The translations under genes were made by a program, and so were the position numbers. Of a DNA stretch of 64,000 nucleotides, positions 49,745-59,222 are shown in pieces. The stretch spans positions 5,820,636 through 5,884,635 of the forward strand of contig NW_020653713.1 in NCBI RefSeq assembly GCF_003589595.1, written 5' to 3'. The notes under the pieces are model-generated. The model was not told where the DNA came from. It made no database searches and worked only from the letters and a program-made list of their open reading frames with translations. Source of the DNA: Hyposmocoma kahamanoa. Lineage: Eukaryota; Arthropoda; Insecta; Lepidoptera; Cosmopterigidae. Position 1 is the stretch's first letter. Each line of letters begins with the position of its first letter.

Positions 49745-49927
49745 ATAACCACGAAATAGAAGCCCCATAACTCAAAAACGAGACGTTGTAGACCCCGTCG
49801 GCGACGGCCGGATAACTTACACTGATTTTCAAAGGACTGGCCAGATGCTGCCCAAGGCCGAAAACAGTGGGAAATGGTAGGGGAGGCCTATTCCAAGCAG
49901 TGGAACAGAATTACAGGCTTATAATGG
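49745..49927 (+). pseudogene. RTE-type LINE 3' end fragment
   Basis: A short frame can be read as KDWPDAAQGRKQWEMVGEAY followed by SKQWNRITGL and a stop near 49922. This resembles the last 25-30 residues of RTE-clade polyproteins, where a W..AAQDR..W pattern ends in a QW motif. Upstream residues (GDGRITYTDFQRTG) are in another frame. The rest of the element is missing. Confidence 0.55.
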
Positions 49928-50101
49928 TTTAAAATATTTAGTTCCCAAAAGAACACAAATTCACTTAGCAAGAAATACAAGGTATCGTAAAACTTGTACA
50001 GAGAGTAAGTGCCAACAAAATATTCAAATGAAGGTGTACAGATAAAATTTCGTGTTCTAGATAATAAGAAAAAAACAAAAGCAAGGCTCACAGTAAACAA
50101 A

Positions 50102-50137
50102 CCTCAGATTACAAAACAATAGCCTTGTAATCTGAGG
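50102..50137. repeat. 13-bp perfect hairpin
   Basis: CCTCAGATTACAA and its exact complement TTGTAATCTGAGG are separated by 10 bases. It may be a remnant of MITE ends. There is no evidence of an RNA gene. Confidence 0.7.
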
Positions 50138-50889
50138 CTTTAACCAAGTGTTTTAGGATCAATTGCCATGGTGACAACATATAGAAATAATAACATCAAA
50201 ACTACGAGAAATTCCTCACAATGTGGAATATTAATTTCTTTTTGAATAATTAAAATGATTGTACTTACATAATACCTTTCAAATTGAAATTCAAATCTTA
50301 TTTATTCAGACCGCAAAGAGTCCATATGTGCAAGTAGGTAGGTTGGTAGGTCTTTTTTTTTTTCTCTTTTTTTTTGTCCGTTTTCTTTATTATATCTTTT
50401 TTTTCTCTAGTTGGTTTCTGAAATTTCATGCTTGCCACACCTGTACGCTTCCACGGACGCTCCCATCGACACGTTAACACTGACACACAACTACACTAAG
50501 ACTCACTGCACGTCCTACACATTACTTACACATTGCTTTTTGCTGTGATGCACCGCTTCGCGTTACCCACTAGGCGTTAGCTGAAAATCAGTGCGTTGCT
50601 TTTGGGCAACACCTGCACTGAGCTATGGCTTGCTGCAGCACTCACAACTTGCTTTTTAATTAATTGTAGATATATGTCGTTTATTGTGTATTCTTATTTT
50701 ATTTCATACCTTTTTTGTTATTTTGTATGTTTTGTTTTGAGTTTTTTTTTGTCTTCTTTCTTTATTTATTTGTTGTTTCATATTATTGTGTGTGCTTGTG
50801 GTAAGTCAATAAACGTATTCTATCTATCTATCTATCTACTTGAAACGAACAACAAATAAAATCTATGTTAGTAACAATATAAAACACAC
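50138..50889. other. Unassigned low-complexity sequence
   Basis: It has T runs at 50350-50410 and a (TCTA)n microsatellite at about 50817-50838. A region at 50420-50640 is GC-richer but no family is recognised. Phe-rich frames here are artefacts of the T runs. Confidence 0.4.
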
Positions 50890-51258
50890 ACATTATATTA
50901 ATTAAATTTTTATTGAATTGATATTCAATTATTTTTTGTGAAATTATTAAGTTTGTTATAATTATTAATACAAAGATCGAACACTCAGAAAAACACTCAG
51001 AAAAAATTCCTTCGATCCGGTCGGATTCGAACCGACGTCTTCTTGCATACCGTGCCAGACGCTATACCAACTAAGCCACGGAACGAACCAACGGACCCAT
51101 CGAATTCTTCTATGTGCTTGCGTCGAGTCTTTGTACTTGGTCTTCAACGACCAACGTTGAACGACTTTTTAGTCGTAGCGCCATATATGAGAAATCTTTA
51201 ACAGTTTTATCACCCAGTTAGTACCTTTACAGCTACCAGTCCTGGCGAGAGATGTCGC
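50890..51258 (-). repeat. SINE J, full copy, left arm of a large inverted pair
   Basis: On the complement it shows TTCGTTCCGTGGCTTAGTTG and GTATAGCGTCTGGCACGGTA, then the B box CGGTTCGAATCCGACCGG and the body GTGTTCGATCTTTGTATT. The leader (GTAGCTGTAAAGGTACTAAC and AGAGATGTCGC on the other side) ends at 51258. The head resembles tRNA-Thr. The 3' flank TTATTGAATTGATATTCAAT is also found 380 bp away at 51279. Confidence 0.85.
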
Positions 51259-51269
51259 TATTCACTGTA

Positions 51270-51582
51270 TTAATTAAATTTTTATTGAATTGATATTCAA
51301 TTATTTTTTATGAAATTACTCCACTAGTTTGTTATAATTATTAATACAAAGATCGACTTTTTAGTCGTAGCTCGACTAAAAAGTCGTTGAAAGACCAAGT
51401 ACAAAGACACGACGCAAGCACATAGAAGAATTCGTGAGGTCCGTTGGTTCGTTCCGTGGCTTAGTTGGTATAGCGTCTGGCACGATATGCAAGAAGACGT
51501 CGGTTCGAATCCGACCAGATCGAAGGAATTTTTTCTGAGTGTTTTTTCTGAGTGTTCGATCTTTGTATTAATAATTATAACA
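51270..51582 (+). repeat. SINE J, right arm of the inverted pair
   Basis: It faces the previous copy. The same flank (TTATTGAATTGATATTCAAT) opens it, followed by a piece of J tail, a perfect hairpin CGACTTTTTAGTCG/CGACTAAAAAGTCG (51354-51386), and then a complete head with the B box GGTTCGAATCC and tail. The two copies form arms of about 200 bp, so the locus can fold into a large cruciform or an edited double-stranded RNA. Confidence 0.85.
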
Positions 51583-51943
51583 CACATTATAATAAAACCG
51601 TAACATAACAGATACACAAATTATTAATTAATAAAATAAACACGTTCAGCGTGGAAATTTATCAGAGCCGATACCCAATGCCTTTGTAAATCACTGTTAG
51701 GCTAGACTCTCTCGGCTAGTGTCCTCAGTATGCTATTAGGACTCCCCAGCATTCTGCATCTTACCCATATAATTTTATTACGCATTAGTACATAAAAACA
51801 ATTAGTGTAATCAGGCGTCCACAAACATAGGTACCAAACGCATTGTAGTATCTAGGTAGCCCCAAGAGCACCTTGAATATGTTATTATATAGGACACGAA
51901 GCTCATTGAGTCTTTTGAGTATACCTACCCCACAAGCCGCTAC
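51583..51943. other. Unassigned sequence
   Basis: A region at 51660-51920 (ATTTATCAGAGCCGATACCC, GCTAGACTCTCTCGGCTAGT) is GC-richer and may be an old LINE end. A minus-strand 85-codon frame (52042-51785) runs into the next element and contains LRVLYNNIFKVLLGLPRYYN, which recalls a LINE reverse transcriptase C-terminus. This is uncertain. Confidence 0.4.
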
Positions 51944-51945
51944 AG

Positions 51946-52376
51946 TAACGGAGCGTGTACACGCTAAGAAGTTTGTCGTGTCTGCAAAAGAAAAAACGAG
52001 AATGGCCTTGTACACGACAAGAATATTGTCGGATCTAGCCACGAAAATATTTCGTGTCTGTTGTAGACAAGAAAATGATGACTATGTACACGATACGAAT
52101 TCTTTCGGGCAGACGTGTGTACGGTAAATGTGTCAGTGCATTGATGAGGTAGCTGTCGTTTTACTACCGACTGTCAAAAGAAATAAAGAGGAAATAAAGT
52201 GGTTGGTCGTTTACTGACAATGCGCCCTATGCAATAGCGGCAGAGCGTGTCGCGTCGGGGGTAGACAAGATTTTTTTCTTGTGTGGCGCCGAGGCTGTGT
52301 ACACAGTTCGTGTGTAGAAACGACACGAATTCTTGCATAGACCCGGCGACTTTTCTTAGCGTGTACACGCGCCGTT
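51946..52376. mobile_element. 430-bp TIR element
   Basis: The left end is TAACGGAGCGTGTACACGCT then AAGAA, and the complement of the right end is TAACGGCGCGTGTACACGCT then AAGAA. The inverted repeats match at 24 of 25 positions and contain the perfect palindrome GCGTGTACACGC. Possible TAA flanks would fit a PIF/Harbinger-type target, but this is ambiguous because TAA lies within the repeat. Internal GTACACGA and ACACGAATTC motifs recur. No transposase is present. Confidence 0.8.
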
Positions 52377-52955
52377 AAACGATTGACAGTATGACTTAAA
52401 TAAAGACACTTGTACTTCATCTGTGCATTATGCAAATTATTCAGCTTTCGGTAATTTGTTATGTATTTGAGCTCCTTCTTAAATGATGGAAAGAAGAACA
52501 TTTACGGTCATAATTCATCCGCGATATTTGCAAATATACATTAGCGCGCCTGGTTATACGCTTTTAAATATGTAGTTTATGTAATTTTTTTCTAATCAAT
52601 ATGCATGTGTTATATTTGTACAATTGGGAAACAGCCAATAATTTTATATTCTGGCATAAAGTTATTGTTGGGGTCAGATAATGGTAATGAAAAAAAGTGA
52701 AACATCAAAATCATAATATTCATTACTAATTTAGATAATTGTCTTTAATGAGGTAAGCCTAGCTTTTACTGAGTCGTAACTTTGATGGAATCATAGACAA
52801 CATGATTAAGTTCATTACTAAAAATGGTTGCTGCATTCCACAGACCATATAAATTATGGCATCTTTATTATTATATTAATAAGTTCAGGACAAGTTACAA
52901 AGAAACAAGTCATATGATCGCGTTTAAGCAACGTCTTGTATATGATTATGAAATA
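52377..52955. other. Unassigned AT-rich sequence
   Basis: Nothing is recognised. Confidence 0.3.
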
Positions 52956-52957
52956 CA

Positions 52958-53095
52958 AAGATCGAACACACAGAAAAATGTTCGTCGACTCGGTGGCACT
53001 TAAACCAACGTCCGTGCTCCACGTTAGCATTTATCTAACCATCTGAGCCACGGGTCCAGTTACTTAACAGGAGAATTTGAACGACTCGGTATCGA
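52958..53095 (-). repeat. SINE J copy
   Basis: CAAAGATCGAACACACAGAA, then a decayed B box (ACTTAAACCAACGTCC), and TCTGAGCCACGGGTCCAGTT as reversed A box. It is closest to the copy at 45022-45412. Confidence 0.75.
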
Positions 53096-53484
53096 CTTGT
53101 ATATTTCAATCACATTTTTTGTGAATGAAAAGGAAGCCACCAAATGTAGCCTGGCACTTATTAATTAGTACTTCTCCATAAGGCTTCGACAGCATATAGT
53201 AGTCGCTAAGAGCAAGACTCTCTGATCAAGTTTGGCTTTAAAGAAAAACACGTTCAAAATGCGCTTGTCTTCACGTATGTGAAATATATTGCATTTCCAA
53301 CCAAAGCCATTTATACGTATAGAAACGTGAAATTTCAATCTTACTTTCAAGTTAGGGAAGAGTTTGCTGCAATCTTGTAAACTGATCAGCAAGTTCATTG
53401 CTCCAGCTGAGAAGAAGAAATAGTATTACCTTCCCTGACCAAGATTTCGGGCTAGTGATGGTCCCATCGCTCTGAAGATATGTA
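53096..53484. other. Unassigned sequence
   Basis: A minus-strand 77-codon frame (53398-53165) has no domain. Nothing else is recognised. Confidence 0.3.
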
Positions 53485-53945
53485 CATCTTCCCTCCTAAG
53501 GAACCATATGTTGTAGAAGTCTTGTCAAAGGTTAAGGTTGTTATACCAGGTGACGGAACGTACAAGGTATGGAGCCCCTTAGCCTACGGAGAGCCGTTGG
53601 CTCTCTGTGTGTGTTCTACCTTCTTTATAATGGGGAGTACTCTGAGGAACGTTTCGAACTGGTGCTACCGTCTGGTGCCGTCTGGTCTGGTGGTACCGGT
53701 GCCTGCCATTGTAAGACCACGGGGCATCTCGTTTGTTCCTTCCTCGAACCTGCAAGATGTGGAATGATCTTCCTCCTGAAGTATTTTCTTTGCGTTTTGA
53801 CATGGGGTTCTTCAAAAAACGCTTGGGCTCTCAAAGGCAACGCATAGGCAGCTCATCTGATGTTGCAAATGTCCATGGGCGACGATGACCACCTCGTATC
53901 AAGTGGCTCGTCTGCTCGTTTGCCGTCTTCTTTACGTAAAAAAAA
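53485..53945 (+). pseudogene. CR1/jockey-group LINE 3' fragment
   Basis: The frame around 53610-53730 keeps the end of the reverse-transcriptase thumb (LYNGEYSEERFELV). After a frameshift, the tail MWNDLPPEVFSLRFDMGFFK and KRLGSQRQRIGSSSDVANVH followed by GRR and a stop appears at 53758-53888, which is characteristic of these LINEs. The 3' UTR holds CAAGTGGCTCGTCTGCTCGT and TTGCC before an A run at 53938. This end is, from memory, widespread in moths and butterflies. The 5' part is missing. It abuts a family A copy. Confidence 0.82.
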
Positions 53946-53946
53946 A

Positions 53947-54226
53947 TTGTAGCAAGAGCTCCTTGTGAAAAAGATCGTCTTGGGAAATACTGCCACCTTA
54001 CCTATTTCTGCCGTCAAGCCACAATGTGGGCATTACTGCGTCCGGTTTTGAAGGGTAAAGCACATGGAACTTGTTAACTTATGTCTCAGGGTAACAGGCG
54101 CAGTGCCAGTACCTCACAAACTTTTGTAATTTAAAGCTCTAAATGGCACTGTAACTGTTATAAACAGGCGTGTCGCTTACCACCAGGCCCGCATCTTGTC
54201 CGTCCCGTCACTTAGTATCATAAAAA
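53947..54226 (+). repeat. Family A copy, near full length
   Basis: AGAGCTCCTTGTGAAAAAGA to GTCCCGTCACTTAGTATCAT followed by AAAAAAA. Confidence 0.87.
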
Positions 54227-54227
54227 A

Positions 54228-54460
54228 AGAACAAGTCATGCGTCTGGTGATAAGCAACACGCCTGTCCACGGCACTTGAAATACACTTATATGTAGCTTT
54301 AAATCGCAAAGATCTAAGGGGCGCTGCGCCTAGAGACAAGTTGACAAGCCCCATGTGCCTGTAATTTCACCAGCACTTTTACCCTTCAAAGCCGGAACGC
54401 ATTAAGGTGGCAATACTTCCCGGGATGAACCCTTTCACAAGGAGCTTTACTGTTACTGTA
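54228..54460 (-). repeat. Family A copy, inverted partner (fold-back)
   Basis: GAACAAGTCATGCGTCTGGT to CCTTTCACAAGGAGCTTTAC. It starts directly at the A-rich tail of the previous copy and runs nearly its whole length, giving arms of over 200 bp. Confidence 0.87.
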
Positions 54461-54484
54461 TCTTCTACCTTAAATATACACGCG

Positions 54485-54710
54485 CAACTTAAACAGCGAT
54501 GCAGTCGCGGTGCACGTTTTTAATTATTTAACATAAACGATGACGGTATCGATGCTGACGCGCGTTTACATCGATACAATCGCGCGTTTGCATCGATGTA
54601 ACAAGCGCTAGTGTCGCGATGCAATCACGCGTTACACAGACGCGCGTTTGTATCGTTGCTAAAAATCGCCGTGTGTAATCACTTTTAATGTCCCGCCGTA
54701 TGATTCGCTT
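54485..54710. mobile_element. Family K CpG-rich MITE, one end preserved
   Basis: Repeated GATGCA and CGCGCGTTTG-type motifs fill the element. The right end, complemented, reads ACACACGGCGATTTTTAGCA, as in the 58205 copy. The left end is decayed. Confidence 0.65.
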
Positions 54711-55093
54711 TCATGTGTCGACACGGTTTATTACCAAAAATACTTCCATGAATATATCACCATAGAACCGCTTGTAAAAAATGAAGACATGAAAAGCCCA
54801 ATATGAGATTACAGAGCTCATGAAATTGTTGTAAAAAATTTAACGTGTTAAATTTTACGAGAGTGTCGTTTTGCGAGCCAATATCTCGTAAGCACTTTAC
54901 AGACATTTCTGATAATAATACTTTGGTACAGTGTAAAGGTAATAGCAGATATACAACACAATGACAATGCATGTTGAATATTGTTACAGTAAAACTACGT
55001 GACGAAAGTTGAATGGAGCCAATAGAAAAATTCACAATATAAAACACAAATTTACAAAAAGGGAAGTGTAATAGATATTGAGAAACAATAAAT
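54711..55093. other. Unassigned sequence
   Basis: A minus-strand 124-codon frame (55131-54757) is Leu/Phe/Cys-rich with no family signature and partly overlaps family C. I do not call it a gene. Confidence 0.3.
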
Positions 55094-55514
55094 ATAATCT
55101 CAGTACAGAGTACTAAAAAAACCGACCTCAACAGTACGTGGAATTACATCTATTTCCCAATTTTTATTGAAATATCCGCTAGTTCGCCACTATACAGGAC
55201 TTGACCCAGGAGATAATAAAAATCGGTTCTCACTACTCAAAGTATATTGAGAGAAAAACGCCTTGAATTGGAGAATAGCAAAACCAACCATTAAAATAAT
55301 TGCTCCTTAAGTAAACTTTAAGCGCTATTTATAAAAATGAATGCGTGATCAGCTTAGGGGTGGATGATTTTCTTCAAAATTAAATGGACCCACTATGGAG
55401 GTACCATTTTCCAACAAAAAAGAATCATGAATACCGGAGTTATCGCGTAACGAACATACAAAAAAAACACAGTCGATTTGAGAACCTCCTCCTTTTTTTG
55501 AAGTCGGTTAAAAA
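55094..55514 (-). repeat. Family C element, near full length
   Basis: ATAATCTCAGTACAGAGTAC, AAAAAAACCGACCTC and, at the other end, TTTTTTTGAAGTCGGTTAAA. It matches the 17878 copy in orientation and order. Confidence 0.87.
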
Positions 55515-55784
55515 CTTTATGAAATGTAATTTACGTCAAAACAAATAATATTATTTTCGTGAAAAGATTATAATAAATCGAGGTTTTCGCGGTTAATACA
55601 AGTTGGATATGAAACTATATTTCTATGTATTTCGTAATTTTATGTAATTTAAATTCCATTCGATACCGCTTACGATAAGAACTACTTGACTATATATCAT
55701 TTTAAGTTTTTATTTTGAAATATTTGCCCTCGACGTGATACTGCGCCGTTTAATTTGCTTATCTATGAAATAGAGACATTTTAA
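55515..55784. other. Unassigned AT-rich sequence
   Basis: Nothing is recognised. Confidence 0.3.
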
Positions 55785-56158
55785 ATGTGAAGAGTCCAGG
55801 GAAAGAATAATCAAAGTCACTTCAAATAACGTCATCCAGGTCGGTAAACGCTGAATGTACTTTGCCTAAATCAGAAAAAGGCTAATAATGTTCAATGTCC
55901 TTAAAAATCAACTTTTACCTTTAGTTATAAAAATGCTTGCTACTAAATGATAGAATAGTTAAAAATTATTTGTAAACGTTTTTAATTAAAATGGATTATA
56001 TAGCGCTACATTTATGTTAGCATTGACTTTATTTCAGATAGTATTTGTGCGTGTCCTTTTCACCAACATTTAAAAGTTCTCTAAATTAAAAATTCTTTTT
56101 TACTCAAATTGTCCTCCATTGACTTGGATCATTCTTTCCCTGGACTCTTCATGTGGTT
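55785..56158. mobile_element. Possible 374-bp TIR element
   Basis: GTGAAGAGTCCAGGGAAAGA at the left returns inverted at 56128-56156 (complement ATGAAGAGTCCAGGGAAAGA), extended by ATGATC. The arms are about 28 bp. The interior is AT-rich and non-coding. The target duplication is not clear. Confidence 0.6.
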
Positions 56159-56233
56159 TGTTTTTAATTTTCTATGTGTTTTTATTAAAAAAAAACACAA
56201 CGAACAAACGTAAATAATTTATCATGTTAATAA

Positions 56234-56488
56234 TATAACCCTTTCGTTTTTTCTTCAAAAGGACATGGAGGTAGAGTTGCTGCAATTTTTAGTCTACAAC
56301 ATATCGACTTTGATGCTCGAGGCGGCCAGCAAACCTCTATCGGATCGAACAATCGTAAAGATAACGCCTCCGGCACGGAGTTAATAACTCGTGTTTCTAT
56401 TACTCGCAGAGCACTTAATGTGAAAAATATTGTAACTGCATGTCGTCCTATGTGTCTCTTGAGGGCTGCTTATAATGCGAATGTATAA
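56234..56488 (+). other. Unrecognised open frame after an acceptor-like site
   Basis: A TTTTTTCTTCAAAAG acceptor-like site at about 56247-56261 precedes a frame with no stop until TAA at 56486. The product has GHGGRVAAIFSLQHIDFDAR, TELITRVSITRRALNVKNIV and ends AAYNANV. Composition is more balanced than the flanks. There is no ATG near the start, so only an exon or a decayed gene would make sense. I do not recognise it. Confidence 0.25.
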
Positions 56489-57125
56489 CGCGACTATTGA
56501 ACGGAATTTTTATGAATTCTTTTAAGGATACCGGTTTGTTATTGTAGTTGCTGAGTGAGAACTATGTTTAAATAGAAGTTAGATTTCAATGAATCATTAT
56601 TTTCACGTAAAGCTTCTTTTGGCGGAACAGTCCAGTAAGGTGGTGCCGTAGTCAAAAGTGATTTAAAAAACATTTCTTCGATGATTAATTACCTTTTCTT
56701 CAAAGAACATAACTCTTTTCATCTTTAGTAAGATTTGAATGGTGAACTACTAATTTACGAATAAGTTTATTTAACAGTGATGTATCATCACATTGTAATG
56801 TCGTTATGGAAGAGCAGTTGTTCAGGCTGAACGCCTTCATAAAATATAGTGGCAATCTGACTATATCGGTGCGTTGCTCCTCGTGAGCGTTATAGTTTTA
56901 ATTATATCCAAAAATATCAATAGTAAAACATTTGTGTTTGTGTGAGTGTGAATGGCGTGATGTTGCAGCATGAGTCAGTGAATGATCCCATGTAACAGCT
57001 TCTGGCGATGTTACGTGTGTGGCTCAGTGTATATTGTCTGACAGGTAGAATCGAAGGAGGAAGCGGTGATGTATACAGCGGGTTTAATTTTTGTTTTTTC
57101 TTTTTGATTAATTACAATATTTTAA
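56489..57125. other. Unassigned sequence
   Basis: Nothing is recognised. Confidence 0.3.
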
Positions 57126-57126
57126 A

Positions 57127-57345
57127 TTAACTGCCTCCGTGGCCGATGAGTTACCATGCCGGACTGCCACGCAGAGGTCCCAGGTTCGATTCCCGGGCCG
57201 GGATAAATATTTGTATGGCCTACATATATTTATCTCGTGAGTTTGGGTGTAATATGTGCTTGTCTAGGTGTGTGTCCATGGCACCCGCGATATAGGGTTT
57301 TTCCTAGTGCGGGGTTATGTTGAGTGTGTGCGTTAAAAAAAACTG
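57127..57345 (+). repeat. SINE B copy, near full length
   Basis: AACTGCCTCCGTGGCCGATG, then GAGGTCCCAGGTTCGATTCC, then the whole body to GTGCGGGGTTATGTTGAGTG. It has no TTA tail but a short A run. With the 1549 copy it gives the best family consensus. Confidence 0.92.
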
Positions 57346-57760
57346 AAATAATTGTGTTTACATTCATTAGTCCATTGCCAATTACGTGATTCTGCACCAG
57401 CCTCTAGTTAAATACAAATCAACCTTAACTTTTTACTTTAGAAAAGATATCACTGTAGCAGAGCATTATGAAAAATTCTAAACCCAGTAAAGTGTAAAAT
57501 GCAGTAGCGGTAGTAGACGTTTAGTGGATTTATCCGAGTATCCATTTTACAGGCGCACCAATGGGCAGACTTTGAACATAGCTTATATTGCTAGTCCTTT
57601 GTCGCAATGGATGTGGGAAGTTTGGATCTGGCTGTACTTTAGCTCACGACCACCAGACATATTTTAATAGTCTCTGAATATAGGCCTTCCAACTTCTCCA
57701 GTGATAATAACACTAAAAAATATGTAGGTAATCAAATATGTCGTTGAAATTAAGAATCTC
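57346..57760. other. Unassigned sequence
   Basis: Nothing is recognised. Confidence 0.3.
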
Positions 57761-57784
57761 CTAGTCGAGTGACTCACAAACCGG
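57761..57784 (+). repeat. SINE I head, left part, split by a solo LTR
   Basis: TAGTCGAGTGACTCACAAAC then CGG matches the family head (GTGGTCGAGTGGCTTGCACA then CCGG). The final CCGG is the duplicated target. Confidence 0.7.
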
Positions 57785-58176
57785 TGAAAAGGTTGTAACC
57801 CTAACTAGCCGTGAACAGGTTCACAGCAATGAAATGGGAAACTTCCGGTCCACAAAATTTATTAAAGAAGTAAAGTTTAAAGAAAGGCTGTAACAATATA
57901 AAGGTAAATGTAAAAAAATAGGTATAACAGTATAAAACACTCCCTACACTTTATTATTAAGGCACTTACCCTTAAATGGGCCGAGAAACTGAATTACAGA
58001 AATAGATACATTAAGGCTGTAGACTTATAAATTGTTACACATGATTAGCTTATTAACAGCTCTGACTGTTGTGGCGGTCGAGCAGGGCAGTAAAATAAAA
58101 AAAAATTATAAGATACAAGAGGAGAGAGGCGATACAAAGCGGTGAGATGGCAGTGTAAGAAGGCCACACCGTCACA
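57785..58176 (-). mobile_element. Solo LTR, 392 bp, with CCGG target duplication
   Basis: On the minus strand it starts TGTGACGGTGTGGCC and ends ACAACCTTTTCA. CCGG at 57781-57784 and 58177-58180 is a 4-bp target duplication, typical of Ty3/Gypsy-type integration. It is related to the LTR at 36619-37169. No primer binding site follows, so the internal part was lost by LTR-LTR recombination. Confidence 0.85.
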
Positions 58177-58204
58177 CCGGTGTTTATGGTGTCGCCATCT
58201 TTTA
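58177..58204 (+). repeat. SINE I head, right part
   Basis: CCGGTGTTTATGGTGTCGCC then ATCTTTTA continues the SINE head interrupted at 57784. The rest of the SINE is cut off by a MITE. Confidence 0.7.
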
Positions 58205-58385
58205 GGGCGGTTGCACACGGCGCTTTTTAGCAACGATACAAACGCGATGCAGTCGCTAATCGTCTACCTTTACATACGCGCACGATTTTAAACAGCTATG
58301 CAAACGCGATGCAAGCGCGCGTTTGTATCGATGCAGTCTTGCGTTTGCATCGCTACTAAACTCGCCGTGTGTAAACACTCTTTTG
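58205..58385. mobile_element. Family K CpG-rich MITE, complete
   Basis: The left end is GTTGCACACGGCGCTTTTTA then GCAACGATACAAACGC. The right end, complemented, is GTTTACACACGGCGAGTTTA then GTAGCGATGCAAACGC. GATGCAAACGCG-type motifs repeat inside in both orientations. The target site is not clear. A relative is at 54485. Confidence 0.78.
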
Positions 58386-58544
58386 TTTCGGGTTTGATCG
58401 CCTTTCAAGGGCCTTTGCAGGTCCATAAAGCTCTGTAAATTTCCCGATCCTTGATATGAAAAAGAAAACAATTGCAAAAACCTAAGAACTCGATAAATAC
58501 ATAACAAATGAATAACAATATTGACTTACATTCTTTGCAATGCA
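58386..58544. other. Short unassigned spacer
   Basis: Nothing is recognised. Confidence 0.3.
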
Positions 58545-59065
58545 GGAAAATAATAACATAACGTAATAAGAAAATGAACGATGGGATAGGGAAGAAAAGA
58601 CAAAAGTTAGAAATTTAGGAAATGTTCCCTTAGCACGTCGTTGGAAGGAGTCAAGAGAAAGGGATCGTCAAATGAAGCGCAGGCCACACCGCGAACGAAG
58701 CTAGCTAACTTAGCTCACGTAATTGCATGCAAAGCTGACCTAAGAAAATACTTAGTAAATAATAATGAGTAACTGCGGCGGTGAAGGGCGGCAGGCCGGC
58801 AACATATTTTACATAGCTAGCGGGATCGTTGGGTTAGTTTAGTTGCCTCGGTAAGCTTAGTTCGTGGTGTGACAAGTTCAAAGGTGGAATAAATTATGAT
58901 AGCTTCATGTAATCATACGTTAAAAAAGCTAAATGAAACAAATTATGAATATACGTGAAATTTTACAATTGTCTTCTTTAAACACGAATGTTATCGACTA
59001 ATTACGTTCGTAGAATTTTGAAATCTCTCTCCTGAAAATTTGTCATTTTTCAGATGTGGCCTTGT
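58545..59065 (+). repeat. Family P, copy 2, carrying a nested MITE
   Basis: GGATAGGGAAGAAAAGACAA, TTAGCACGTCGTTGGAAGGA, TACGTGAAATTTTACAATTG and TATCGACTAATTACGTTCGT align in order with 34535-35180. The alignment is broken by the insert at 58685-58871. Confidence 0.65.
58685..58871. mobile_element. 187-bp MITE nested in family P
   Basis: Ends CACACCGCGAACGAAGCT and, complemented, CACACCACGAACTAAGCT (16 of 18 identical). The CA...TG ends would fit hAT, but no 8-bp duplication is evident. No coding frame is present. Confidence 0.72.
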
Positions 59066-59222
59066 TACACCTAAATCATTTACTCCATAGCTAGAATAAA
59101 TTTTACAGTTGAAAACGTCACATTTAAGCTACTGCTCATTCACTACGCTGACTTCCCTGAGAAGAACGAGCAAGAAACTCTAGGGATTACTCGATTCAAA
59201 TAAACTTAAATGCTATGAAATA
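59066..59222. other. Short unassigned spacer
   Basis: Nothing is recognised. Confidence 0.3.

Noticed and set aside
48563..50000. A second Ig exon completing the domain begun at 48164
   Set aside because: I searched for a tryptophan-bearing C strand and a DxGxYxC motif between splice sites and found none before the next SINE and LINE fragments.
51466..51535. A functional tRNA-Thr gene
   Set aside because: A and B boxes are good, but the ends do not pair as an acceptor stem and the sequence recurs with a SINE body at several sites, so it is a SINE J head.
54757..55131. A 124-codon minus-strand gene
   Set aside because: It is hydrophobic and AT-driven, has no family signature, and its start overlaps the end of a family C element.
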